Counted from the stretch's first letter, positions 7,836-14,141 are shown. The stretch is DNA of 27,062 nucleotides from Candidatus Altimarinota bacterium (GCA_020630245.1 JAHDBZ010000009.1:1-27062); one strand, 5' to 3'. A program made the numbers and translations. Notes: generated from the letters alone by a model not told the origin.

Positions 7836-8465
7836 ATGGACATAGATTTTCTGATTAAAGGTCTGATTATTGGGTTTTCGATTGCCGTGCCAGTCGGGCC
7901 GATTGGGGTTTTGTGTATCCAGCGTAGTTTGAATAAAGGGCAACTGTCAGGGCTATTTACCGGTCTAGGAGCGGCTACGGCAGATGCCATTTACGGTTTA
8001 GTAGCTGGCTTTGGTCTCACACTAGTCTCCAGTTTTTTGATCGCCCAAAAACTCTGGATTCAGCTCCTGGGGGCCGCTTTTCTGATCTATCTAGGGATCA
8101 AGATGCTCCGCGAGAAACCAGCCACTAAGGCAAAAGCCGCCCCGAGACATAGTGGATTGCTGATGGACTACGTCACTACTATTGGATTAACCCTCACCAA
8201 CCCTATGACAATTCTCTCTTTCGTAGCGGTCTTTGCTGGTTTGGGATTGGTAAATACTGGAGGAAATTACCTGACGGCTATGATGTTGGTGATCGGCGTC
8301 TTTCTTGGGTCAGCGCTGTGGTGGTTGATCCTGAGTGGTTCGGTGGCTTTGCTGGGTCGTAAATTAGACCAGCGGATTTTAGGCTTTGCTAATAAACTGG
8401 CTGGGATAATCATGCTCGTTTTCTCAGTAGTGATTTTGTTTGGGGTGATGTTTCCGACGGCTTAG
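7836..8465 (+). CDS. LysE-family transporter
   Basis: A membrane exporter of the LysE/RhtB family, which usually pumps amino acids or related small molecules out of the cell. The 209-residue protein has the typical six hydrophobic segments. It starts with the family pattern of a membrane helix followed by VPVGPIGVLCIQRSL. A second conserved stretch is GLTLTNPMTILSFVAVFAGLG in the middle. The start is set at the ATG at 7836 since TAGAAT lies seven bases before it; the frame is open nine codons further upstream. The substrate cannot be told from the sequence. Confidence 0.9.
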   Translation: MDIDFLIKGLIIGFSIAVPVGPIGVLCIQRSLNKGQLSGLFTGLGAATADAIYGLVAGFGLTLVSSFLIAQKLWIQLLGAAFLIYLGIKMLREKPATKAKAAPRHSGLLMDYVTTIGLTLTNPMTILSFVAVFAGLGLVNTGGNYLTAMMLVIGVFLGSALWWLILSGSVALLGRKLDQRILGFANKLAGIIMLVFSVVILFGVMFPTA

Positions 8466-8513
8466 GTAAGAGGTTTTAGATTTACCAGAATATATACCGT
8501 AGTTTCATTGAAC

Positions 8514-8720
8514 CTAACTATGTCGAGCTCTTTCCCTTGTCAGTAGTTGCAAGTTTATCTCAAATCGAGTGCAGGCCGCTATGGCTTTTAAATCTGGAAC
8601 GCGTAGTCCCCATCTATCAGCTGCCTCTTCATAGCTAATGGTCTTACCTACATGCTTAAGGTAGATGTCTAAATCTTCCTCTGTTTCAATTGCAATTTTG
8701 TGTTCAAAATCTGAGGCCAT
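8514..8720 (-). CDS. small helix-turn-helix-like protein, 68 aa
   Basis: I do not recognise a named family. Residues 28-54 (SYEEAADRWGLRVPDLKAI) resemble a helix-turn-helix in spacing, with an alanine-rich first helix and a turn at Gly. The N-terminus is acidic and the C-terminus basic. It converges with the LysE-type gene. No Shine-Dalgarno is visible; the upstream sequence is very A/T-rich. Confidence 0.55.
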   Translation of the reverse strand: MASDFEHKIAIETEEDLDIYLKHVGKTISYEEAADRWGLRVPDLKAIAACTRFEINLQLLTRERARHS

Positions 8721-8775
8721 TTTATTTCAAAATAATAATTTTAAGTTTTTTGACAAATAATCAAAAAAATATCCT

Positions 8776-8806
8776 CAATGCCGGAGTGGGTTTCTAATCC
8801 GCTCCG
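8776..8806. repeat. REP-like hairpin repeat, copy 2
   Basis: It shares TCAATGCCGGAGTGGGTTT with the copy at 724-756. The right arm has changed to AATCCGCTCCG, and both changes still allow G-U pairing with the unchanged left arm, which suggests selection for a hairpin in RNA. Confidence 0.6.
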
Positions 8807-8836
8807 CAACGGTTAGTGCATGAAAGGACTTCCTTA

Positions 8837-9057
8837 TCTCTTGCTACGCAAGAGAATGAAAAACCGTCTGCACCCTTCGGCTGACTCACTCCGTTCGTCG
8901 CTCAGGGGCGACCGGCGAGGCAATCACAGAACGCAGTGAGAATTGAGTGGCCCTCGAGTAGATTGCGTAGCAATCGTTAGGAGAGTACCTACGATTAGAG
9001 CCCTAGGCCGCTGTGCGGCCAAATCTAAAAACCTCAGACTGATGTCTAAGGGCTTTT
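8837..9057 (+). ncRNA. candidate structured RNA or hairpin cluster
   Basis: This gene-free stretch is a series of stem-loops. TCTCTTGC/GCAAGAGA with loop TAC lies at 8837-8855. A 12-base stem at 8885-8896 and 8929-8940 (one mismatch) encloses GTCGC/GCGAC at 8897-8912. GATTGC/GCAATC with loop GTA lies at 8961-8975. The last part folds as a three-way junction: AGCCCT at 8999-9004 pairs with AGGGCT at 9049-9054 around GGCCGC/GCGGCC (9006-9020) and AGAC/GTCT (9036-9047), and ends in TTTT. I see no RNase P, tmRNA or SRP RNA signature. It could be a small RNA on the plus strand or a pile-up of palindromic repeats. Confidence 0.35.
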
Positions 9058-9059
9058 GA

Positions 9060-9074
9060 TGGTACACGAGAAAG
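9060..9074. repeat. duplicated tRNA-Leu 3' end
   Basis: TGGTACACGAGAAAG matches the tRNA-Leu 3' end at 9244-9258 at 14 of 15 positions, including the CCA complement. The sequence before it (GATGTCT...TTTTG) also resembles the sequence next to the tRNA. It may be an attachment-site remnant or a leftover of a duplicated tRNA. Confidence 0.45.
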
Positions 9075-9200
9075 TATTACTCCATTCTGACTTTGAGTTC
9101 TAACTTCCGTGACGGCGTCGCCAGAAAAGTAAATGCCCTACGGGCGCTTCCTTTTCTTTTGCTCCTTGTATCGAACCTTTGGGTCGGTTCTCGTTTCACA

Positions 9201-9243
9201 TAAAAAAAAGACACCTGACCCCGTATGGGGATCAGATGTCTTT
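9201..9243 (-). terminator. rho-independent terminator of tRNA-Leu
   Basis: A long hairpin (9209-9241) has arms AGACACCTGACCCC and GGGGATCAGATGTCT. On the minus strand it is followed by eight T residues. It begins directly after the tRNA 3' end. Confidence 0.85.
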
Positions 9244-9328
9244 TGGTACACGGGAAAGGACTCGAACCTTCACGCCTTGCGGCACTGGTGCCTAAAACCA
9301 GCGTGTCTACCAATTCCACCACCCGTGC
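9244..9328 (-). tRNA. tRNA-Leu(UAG)
   Basis: On the minus strand the RNA starts GCACGGGUGGUGGAAUUGG and folds as a class II tRNA with a long variable arm. The anticodon arm is CUGGU-UUUAGGC-ACCAG, giving anticodon UAG, which reads CUN leucine codons. The T arm contains GGUUCGAGUCC and the acceptor stem GCACGGG/CCCGUGU closes with one G-U pair. The CCA end is encoded. The variable arm (UGCCGCAAGGCGU) is typical of tRNA-Leu. Confidence 0.95.
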
Positions 9329-9421
9329 GATTGATTGGGACTTTATTAACTTAGGCAATGCTATAAGAGCCGACGAAATATAAAAATTTTTGAACAAGTG
9401 GCAAGCCGAATTATTTACAAA

Positions 9422-9447
9422 AATCCCCCAGCTGATAGTGGGGGATT
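9422..9447 (-). terminator. terminator of the secreted-protein operon
   Basis: AATCCCCCA and TGGGGGATT form a nine-base stem with an eight-base loop. On the minus strand it is followed by TTTTTG. It lies 18 bases after the 275-aa gene's stop. Confidence 0.8.
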
Positions 9448-9464
9448 CTGGTAATTTTTTGTTA

Positions 9465-10292
9465 TTACTCTTCCGTAAGGTCGGTTACATCACTTTTTTC
9501 AGCTTCCTCTTCTTGGATTTTAGAACGGAGCTCTGCTGTACGTTCGGCTTGTTCTTTGAGCCATTCTGCGTCACCGCCTAGATCACCAATGATTCGTCCA
9601 GGACGCCATTTTTGTGTACGAGAAAGGATTCTGCCTTGGACATCAACTCGTTGATTTTGGATTCGATTACGACGGAATTCTCGTTGCTCTGCAGAGCGGA
9701 TTGATTGAAGGTTATAAGGATTTGTGCCATAGCTTCTCTCACGGAAGTGGTTTCTCTGTTCAGCGCTCCAGCGTGGTGTGGTTTCGTAGGTTCCGCGGGC
9801 ATTGGCGCGAGTTCGAGCGGCTCGGTAACCAGGTTGTTGGTAATTAGCGCGTGGAGAGCTGACTTCGATGTCTTCCTTGGTACCGTTTTTAAATCGGTAA
9901 TTTTGGAAACGAGAGCGGTAATTACGCACGGTATTGGTACGATCTTGGTAACGAGATTGGTTGCGACGAGTTTCGCCAGAAACTGCCGGGGTACTTCGAG
10001 TAAGAGCGCCACGTCCTTGGCGAATGTATTTGCCCGAAAGTTTAGAGCGACTAGCGCGTTTTTGTGTGCGCCGAGAACCGTTAAATATTCGATTGCGCAA
10101 CCGTTCTTCAAGCGATGTGAAACGGTCTTTGTCTAGGATGTCTTCACAGCTTTCGACTGGGCGATATTCTTCAGGGAGAACATCACTGACGATAGTTTCA
10201 CAGACTCCAAGAGCATTGATTCCTGAGACTGTCTGAGCTTGCGCGACAGAGCCGAGTGTCAGGAGCGGAAGTAAGAACAATAGTTTTTTCAT
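9465..10292 (-). CDS. secreted basic protein of unknown function, 275 aa
   Basis: I do not recognise this protein. It begins with a clear Sec signal peptide (MKKLLFLLPLLTLGSVAQAQ) with likely cleavage after the AQA. The mature part has two cysteines near its start (residues 31 and 49) and a short acidic region. A long low-complexity middle (about 70-240) is very rich in Arg, Asn, Gln, Tyr and Thr, and the tail is acidic (EEEAEKSDVTDLTEE). The gene follows the 377-aa secreted protein by 26 bases and shares a terminator, so the two are probably made together. The positive, disordered middle could bind acidic polymers such as DNA or wall polymers, which is a guess. Long overlapping frames on both strands are by-products of its composition. 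Confidence 0.75.
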   Translation of the reverse strand: MKKLLFLLPLLTLGSVAQAQTVSGINALGVCETIVSDVLPEEYRPVESCEDILDKDRFTSLEERLRNRIFNGSRRTQKRASRSKLSGKYIRQGRGALTRSTPAVSGETRRNQSRYQDRTNTVRNYRSRFQNYRFKNGTKEDIEVSSPRANYQQPGYRAARTRANARGTYETTPRWSAEQRNHFRERSYGTNPYNLQSIRSAEQREFRRNRIQNQRVDVQGRILSRTQKWRPGRIIGDLGGDAEWLKEQAERTAELRSKIQEEEAEKSDVTDLTEE

Positions 10293-10319
10293 GATATGAA
10301 AGAGTTAGAAATTTTTTAT

Positions 10320-11453
10320 TTATTGACCACGACGTGCCTTGAGCAGCTCACGCAGTTTTGATAAGCGGTTATTGCCGGTACTAGAACGTCGTGTGTTGGT
10401 TTTAGCGCGTGGTGCTACGGTCGTTGGGGTGTCACCGACTTGAGCTTCGAGCCGATTGAGCTCCGACTGTAGCGTGCTGATCTGTGCTTTTAGAGCAGAA
10501 ATACGAGCTCTGAGAGCGGTTTTACTATCTGTGTTGACGCTATTGTTGGTAGTCGTTGTAGTCGTTTCGACGGCGACATTGTTATCTACGCCTACGATAA
10601 AACTGCGTCCATTTACTTTCTTTTCGATCTTTACAATATTTCGAGAGGCGCGAGTGCTACCATCACGTGGGATTGCGGCGATGGTTTTAAACCCCTTAAT
10701 GTTTTTGTTACCGAAGGTTTGATTTTCTCCTCCGCTTCGATCATAGAAGTAGGCAGCTGCATAGTATTGAGTGTTTGGGCTGAGACCTTTAACACGAGCT
10801 GAGTACTGTTCTTGGTTTACAGTTGCCTCGATGATAGGATCACTGAGATCAGCCTTGGTTGAAACTCGAACCAGAAAGCCATCATAGTCAGACTTGGCCA
10901 TTTTGACTGGTTTAGACCAATTAAAATCTGTAAAAGTATCGAAGGCGCTGATTCGTAGTTCTCCGAAATCAAAGACTTCATCTTTATTGACTTCCGCCAC
11001 GCCTTCTTCGGTTCGTTGTACCACTGGATCGGTAACAGCGCTGGCAGTAGCTTCTACTTTGTTCCAGTGATCGGTTCGCCATTTTAGCCGTTGCGAACCG
11101 TTTCCGAGGTATTTGCGATTATCTTCGTCGAGATCATAGGTGTAGGCTCGAACGTAGTAATATACGTCGTTTTTAAAGCTATTACGACGAAGGGCCATGC
11201 TGGTTTCTCCTCGACTGAGGTAGAGATTTGCCGGGTTCACGATCTGAACATCTGTCTGGTTCTCGCTAAACTGGAGTGCGTACCCATCAGAATCTTCAAG
11301 GTCTGCCTCTGGGAGCGCGTCCCAAAATATATTTACGTAATCATCGGTGGCTTCTACACGAAGATTTTTGATCTCGGCAGCCTGCGTTACCACTGGTAGA
11401 AAACTCAGCAGCAAAAACCCCAACAGGAAGAAGCGTGGTGTCAGTTTTTTCAT
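10320..11453 (-). CDS. secreted fibronectin-III-like protein with C-terminal coiled coil, 377 aa
   Basis: An exported protein with signal peptide MKKLTPRFFLLGFLLLSFLP ending near TQAAE. Residues 27-125 (IKNLRVEATDDYVNIFWDAL ... VYYYVRAYTYD) and 163-260 (LRISAFDTFTDFNWSKP ... PNTQYYAAAYFYD) look like two fibronectin type III domains, with the W in strand B/C and the YY(V/A)A(A/Y)Y strand F. A Thr/Asn-rich linker follows, then a coiled coil (ALRARISALKAQISTLQSEL) and a basic tail (RLSKLRELLKARRGQ). It is the first gene of a two-gene secreted operon. A surface adhesion or structural role is plausible but not shown. Confidence 0.8.
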   Translation of the reverse strand: MKKLTPRFFLLGFLLLSFLPVVTQAAEIKNLRVEATDDYVNIFWDALPEADLEDSDGYALQFSENQTDVQIVNPANLYLSRGETSMALRRNSFKNDVYYYVRAYTYDLDEDNRKYLGNGSQRLKWRTDHWNKVEATASAVTDPVVQRTEEGVAEVNKDEVFDFGELRISAFDTFTDFNWSKPVKMAKSDYDGFLVRVSTKADLSDPIIEATVNQEQYSARVKGLSPNTQYYAAAYFYDRSGGENQTFGNKNIKGFKTIAAIPRDGSTRASRNIVKIEKKVNGRSFIVGVDNNVAVETTTTTTNNSVNTDSKTALRARISALKAQISTLQSELNRLEAQVGDTPTTVAPRAKTNTRRSSTGNNRLSKLRELLKARRGQ

Positions 11454-11548
11454 AATGTAATTAAAGATAAGTTTTGTAAGTGTAGACGCAGCCTAAAACA
11501 AAATGTGACGTCGTGCAGCTTGATTTTTGTGCAGGATGTTGAGTATTA

Positions 11549-11645
11549 GATAGATAACAGTTAGCAGATAACAGTAAACAGTAATCGGTAATCAGTTAGT
11601 AACCATCAACTATTAACTATTCACTACTAACTACTGATCATTCAC
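11549..11645. repeat. degenerate word repeat (AACAGT then TTAACTATTCACTA type)
   Basis: The gap after lepB holds loose tandem copies of AACAG(T/A)TA-like words, followed by copies of an ACTATTAACTATTCAC-like word that run up to the lepB stop. The same two word types in the same order occur at 12352-12474 on the other side of lepB. Confidence 0.6.
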
Positions 11646-12307
11646 TCTTTACCACCAACTTCCTCAAATGGATTTTCCATCGAACGACCCAGCCAAAACG
11701 GCCAGATAACAAACTCAGCTTTTCCTTTGATCAGATCAGCGTCTACGTACGGAGTCGTATTGGGCGTACATGCGGCGGAGAAGCAATCACGGCTATCGAG
11801 ACTTCGATCGCGGTTATCCCCAAAGAGGAGGTACTGCCCCGCCGGCACGGTGAATTCATCGAGACTAGCTCGGGTACGGCCTTGGTTGCGAGCGGAGAGA
11901 TAAGGTTCTCGCAAGACCTCGTCCTGAACTTCTGCGTTATTGAGATAGACCTTTCCATCCTCGACACGGATGGTGTCACCAGGGGTTCCGATGACACGTT
12001 TGATGTAGTAATCTTTATTGTTGTTCGGTGGTTTGAATACCACGACCTCGCCGCGTTCTGGCGGACGAATGAAGTTGTACGTGACTTGATTTACGAAAAC
12101 AAATTCGCCTTTGCCATTTTTACACTCCGTATCAAATTGATTAAGCGTTGGGCACATAGAGGGGCCTGAGACCTGAAAAAACTGAAAGACGTAGAAACGA
12201 ATAAAAAGTACCACGGCAAGGAGCACAAACATTTCCACCAAAAATCCAGCCCAGCTTTGCTCCGGGCTTTTGAAAGATTCAATGAGAGAACGCAAAAAAT
12301 TTGGCAT
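11642..12307 (-). CDS. lepB: signal peptidase I
   Basis: This membrane protease removes signal peptides from exported proteins, such as the two secreted proteins encoded next to it. The 221-residue protein has one N-terminal membrane helix (about 20-42). The catalytic Ser is in VSGPSMCPTL (residue 50) and the catalytic Lys in DYYIKRVIGTPGD (residue 103). The conserved GDNRDRSLDSRD segment lies near residue 165. TACCAT lies seven bases before the ATG with no Shine-Dalgarno, suggesting a leaderless mRNA. The size is typical of short bacterial type I peptidases. Confidence 0.97.
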   Translation of the reverse strand: MPNFLRSLIESFKSPEQSWAGFLVEMFVLLAVVLFIRFYVFQFFQVSGPSMCPTLNQFDTECKNGKGEFVFVNQVTYNFIRPPERGEVVVFKPPNNNKDYYIKRVIGTPGDTIRVEDGKVYLNNAEVQDEVLREPYLSARNQGRTRASLDEFTVPAGQYLLFGDNRDRSLDSRDCFSAACTPNTTPYVDADLIKGKAEFVIWPFWLGRSMENPFEEVGGKE

Positions 12308-12314
12308 CAGGGGT

Positions 12315-12320
12315 ATGGTA
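12315..12320 (-). promoter_or_regulatory. lepB -10 box
   Basis: On the minus strand TACCAT is followed by seven bases and the lepB ATG. Confidence 0.4.
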
Positions 12321-12351
12321 GGGACGAAAGGGGAAACAGTAAATAGAAAAA

Positions 12352-12474
12352 AGATAACAGATAACAGTTAACAGTGAACAGTAATCAGTAAACAGTAATC
12401 AGTAAACAGTAATCAGCTATTAACCATTCACCACCAACCATTCACCATTAACTATTAACCATTCACCGTTCTCT
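12352..12474. repeat. degenerate word repeat (AACAGT then TTAACCATTCACCA type)
   Basis: About 65 bases of ATAACAGT/AATCAGTAAACAGT words are followed by about 55 bases of TTAACCATTCACCA words. It lies between lepB and the PH-domain gene and matches 11549-11645 in type and order. Confidence 0.65.
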
Positions 12475-12476
12475 GC

Positions 12477-12482
12477 TATACT
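12477..12482 (+). promoter_or_regulatory. -10 box of the PH-domain gene
   Basis: TATACT is followed by eight bases and the ATG at 12491. A weak TTAACC lies 16-17 bases upstream, inside the word repeat. Confidence 0.45.
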
Positions 12483-12490
12483 TCCTCTCG

Positions 12491-13291
12491 ATGCATGTAA
12501 TCTTTAGTGGATTTCTCGAAGAAGACGAAAAGATCAAGCGGGTATTCCGTCGGCCGTTTTTGTTCGCTCTGCGCCCATTTTTGTTTTGGTTGATTATCTG
12601 GGGAGGGATTACATTTGCGTTGTGGTTTTTCTATCCACGGTATAACCTCGAATACGTTAAGAGTTATGACCTAAACTTAGCCTGGCAGCTGACGGCCTTT
12701 ATCGGTATCTGTTTTATCCTGTCTCCGTGGTTTGGCTGGTTTGTAAACGCGATTGTCATGACCAATGAAAGTGTGGTTGTTGTGGAGTGGCCCAAGCTCT
12801 TTGTGCGGCGTTCAACTCGGATTGATCTCCATAATCTGGACGAAATCACTACCGAACGGGTCGGTTGGCGGTCTTTCTTCCTCAACTACGGCGATGTAAT
12901 TTTTAATAAAGTAAACGGTGGCGCTCCCATCATTGTTAAGGATATGAGTTGTCCCAATCGGATCGCCCGGGTGATTGAGACCTATCGAGAGTGGTCGATC
13001 GACCAAAAGAACTTTACCGAAGAATCGGCCCTCAAGGGGCTTCTGAGCCACGTCGTAAAGCGTCACGTAGGGGAAACAGGCCAACCACATCGTCGTCGTC
13101 GCTATGATCGTTATGACACAGAGCACAATCCTCAGGAAGTGATCGAAGAAACCGGCGAGCTGGTCGAAGAACCGGTGCGAGTCGTTCATACTCGGGAAAT
13201 CAAACGCGGTAAACCGGTCACGCAGAGTGATCGCAATATCGAGATTGAGAAAGAGCTCGATGATACCGGGGGAATTGATATTGATCTTTGA
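12491..13291 (+). CDS. membrane protein with bacterial PH-like domain
   Basis: The 266-residue protein has two membrane helices (about 22-47 and 62-86). A PH-like stretch follows (NAIVMTNESVVVVEWPKLFV ... STRIDLHNLDEITTERVGW ... DVIFNKVNG), as in the bacterial PH family found after paired membrane helices. The C-terminal 70 residues are highly charged, with an RRRR cluster and acidic segments, and probably cytoplasmic. The family is linked to membrane or envelope functions, but the precise role is unknown. The gene is divergent from lepB and ends in TGA, showing that UGA is a stop here. Confidence 0.75.
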   Translation: MHVIFSGFLEEDEKIKRVFRRPFLFALRPFLFWLIIWGGITFALWFFYPRYNLEYVKSYDLNLAWQLTAFIGICFILSPWFGWFVNAIVMTNESVVVVEWPKLFVRRSTRIDLHNLDEITTERVGWRSFFLNYGDVIFNKVNGGAPIIVKDMSCPNRIARVIETYREWSIDQKNFTEESALKGLLSHVVKRHVGETGQPHRRRRYDRYDTEHNPQEVIEETGELVEEPVRVVHTREIKRGKPVTQSDRNIEIEKELDDTGGIDIDL

Positions 13292-13346
13292 TCACGGGCA
13301 GTGTGTTCAACCTGGGTTGTGTGAGCTTTAATTAAAATAAAAATAA

Positions 13347-13376
13347 TTGACAAATATTGTCAAATTGCGGTATAAT
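13347..13376 (+). promoter_or_regulatory. promoter of twin-leader unit 1
   Basis: A perfect TTGACA (13347-13352) and a perfect TATAAT (13371-13376) are 18 bases apart. It is the strongest promoter in the window. The expected transcription start is near 13383, the first base of the leader motif. The sequence TATAATT(C/T)ACT is shared with unit 2. Confidence 0.85.
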
Positions 13377-13382
13377 TCACTG

Positions 13383-13441
13383 GCTTTGAACGTACTCATT
13401 TGAGACCCCCCACGGGTACTCAGGGAGACATCACAAGGCCA
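13383..13441 (+). promoter_or_regulatory. conserved structured leader RNA motif, copy 1
   Basis: This 5' leader is nearly identical to the one at 13905-13963. A closing stem pairs GCTTTG (13383-13388) with CAAGGC (13434-13439), extendable by two pairs. Inside is a hairpin TGAG-ACCC / GGGT-a-CTCA (13401-13422) with one bulged A and a five-base loop CCCAC. The unpaired parts AACGTACTCAT and GGGAGACATC are fully conserved between copies, while the hairpin loop differs (CCCAC against TTTGC). That is the pattern of a folded RNA with a binding or regulatory core. I do not recognise it as a known riboswitch, T-box or ribozyme. Confidence 0.75.
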
Positions 13442-13497
13442 TCCTGTTCTTTTGCAACCTGTACTTTGTTTTGTCATTTCTTTGGCAACTCTCTGAG

Positions 13498-13554
13498 CAT
13501 GCGACCGTGAGTTTTCGGTGAAGATTTGCGGTCGTATGTTTCTCATGGGGAGGA
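13498..13554 (+). promoter_or_regulatory. second leader stem and GGGGAGGA motif, unit 1
   Basis: CATGCGACCG (13498-13507) pairs with CGGTCGTATG (13529-13538) with one G-U pair. CATGGGGAGGA follows at 13544-13554. Unit 2 has the same order with a different stem sequence. GGGGAGGA is a perfect Shine-Dalgarno match, but here no start codon follows at normal spacing. Confidence 0.55.
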
Positions 13555-13584
13555 GCGCGACGTTAACCTGTCATAGAGGTAAAA

Positions 13585-13785
13585 ATGACAACAGAAACAA
13601 AGAACCCAGTAAATCCAAAGCTATCAACAGCAACGCTAGCATCGCAAATCGGAGATGGCTGTAGCGCCTCGATTGTCGATTTAGCGGCTCACTTTAGCGT
13701 GGGCCATAGAGATATTACAAAGTTTAAAACTAGCGCGGGTTTTTCACGAAGGGGGGCCAATATGTATTATAGTGGTTCAGGATAA
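13585..13785 (+). CDS. small protein behind twin leader 1, 66 aa
   Basis: I do not recognise this protein. The first 15 residues are polar. Residues 16-66 (TATLASQIGDG ... SIVDLAAHFSVGHRDITKF ... FSRRGANMYYSGSG) could form a small helical, possibly winged-helix, DNA-binding fold, but this is only a resemblance. AGAGGT lies four bases before the ATG, one of the few Shine-Dalgarno sequences in this window. The leader is about 202 bases long. A strong hairpin follows the stop. The gene is a separate transcription unit from the 113-aa gene, which has the same kind of leader. Confidence 0.65.
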   Translation: MTTETKNPVNPKLSTATLASQIGDGCSASIVDLAAHFSVGHRDITKFKTSAGFSRRGANMYYSGSG

Positions 13786-13806
13786 CAATAAGACAGGATG
13801 AATTCC

Positions 13807-13833
13807 GGTGGCGTTGATTTAATCAACGCCACC
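13807..13833 (+). terminator. terminator of twin-leader unit 1
   Basis: GGTGGCGTTGAT and ATCAACGCCACC form a perfect 12-base stem with loop TTA. A modest T-run (CTCTTTT) follows. Confidence 0.7.
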
Positions 13834-13869
13834 AACTCTTTTAATTGTATATTTTTTGTAAAAATATTT

Positions 13870-13898
13870 TTTAAATAAATGTAAAGTTATGTTATAAT
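13870..13898 (+). promoter_or_regulatory. promoter of twin-leader unit 2
   Basis: TATAAT (13893-13898) is perfect; the -35 region TTTAAA (13870-13875), 17 bases upstream, is weaker than in unit 1. Sequence identity with unit 1 begins at the -10 box. Confidence 0.7.
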
Positions 13899-13904
13899 TT
13901 ACTT

Positions 13905-13963
13905 GCTTTGAACGTACTCATTTGAGACCCTTTGCGGGTACTCAGGGAGACATCCCAAGGCCA
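13905..13963 (+). promoter_or_regulatory. conserved structured leader RNA motif, copy 2
   Basis: GCTTTG (13905-13910) pairs with CAAGGC (13956-13961); the inner hairpin TGAG-ACCC / GGGT-a-CTCA is at 13923-13944 with loop TTTGC. From the -10 box on (13893-13963 against 13371-13441) 64 of 71 bases are identical, and four of the seven differences lie in the hairpin loop. Confidence 0.75.
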
Positions 13964-14014
13964 CTTTGATCTTTGAATTAATCGATGAATTTTTCCTAAG
14001 GTTCTTTTTTATTG

Positions 14015-14073
14015 AAGATAGCTATGAGTCTTTATTATCATGATGATTTTTAGCTATCTTCCATAGGGGAGGA
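14015..14073 (+). promoter_or_regulatory. second leader stem and GGGGAGGA motif, unit 2
   Basis: AAGATAGCTA (14015-14024) pairs perfectly with TAGCTATCTT (14051-14060). CATAGGGGAGGA follows at 14062-14073, five bases before an ATG at 14079. Confidence 0.6.
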
Positions 14074-14078
14074 TTAGT

Positions 14079-14141
14079 ATGTCCAATCAAGGACAATTAG
14101 TGAGGAAATTATGGGAACATCAGCTTCTGTACGTCAAATAA
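14079..14141 (+). CDS. possible 20-codon leader peptide
   Basis: The best Shine-Dalgarno in the window (GGGGAGGA) sits five bases before this ATG. The frame encodes MSNQGQLVRKLWEHQLLYVK and stops in TAA at 14139-14141, overlapping the first ten codons of the 113-aa gene in another frame. It could couple translation to the downstream gene or act as a sensing peptide. It may also be accidental. Confidence 0.4.
   Translation: MSNQGQLVRKLWEHQLLYVK

Noticed and set aside
8837..9057. RNase P RNA, tmRNA or SRP RNA in the hairpin region
   Set aside because: None of the conserved core sequences of these RNAs could be found on either strand.
9077..9397. 106-aa minus-strand open frame
   Set aside because: It runs through tRNA-Leu and its terminator; its middle (VVELVDTLVLGTSAARREG) is the tRNA read as protein, a well-known artefact.
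9578..10111. 177-aa open frame on the minus strand and others on the plus strand
   Set aside because: They overlap the 275-aa gene, which has a signal peptide, a terminator and an operon partner. The extra open frames come from its unusual composition.
12352..12474. CRISPR array in the AACAGT/TTAACCATTCACCA region
   Set aside because: The units are short, degenerate and directly adjacent with no unique spacers, and no cas gene is nearby. No CRISPR array was seen anywhere in the window.
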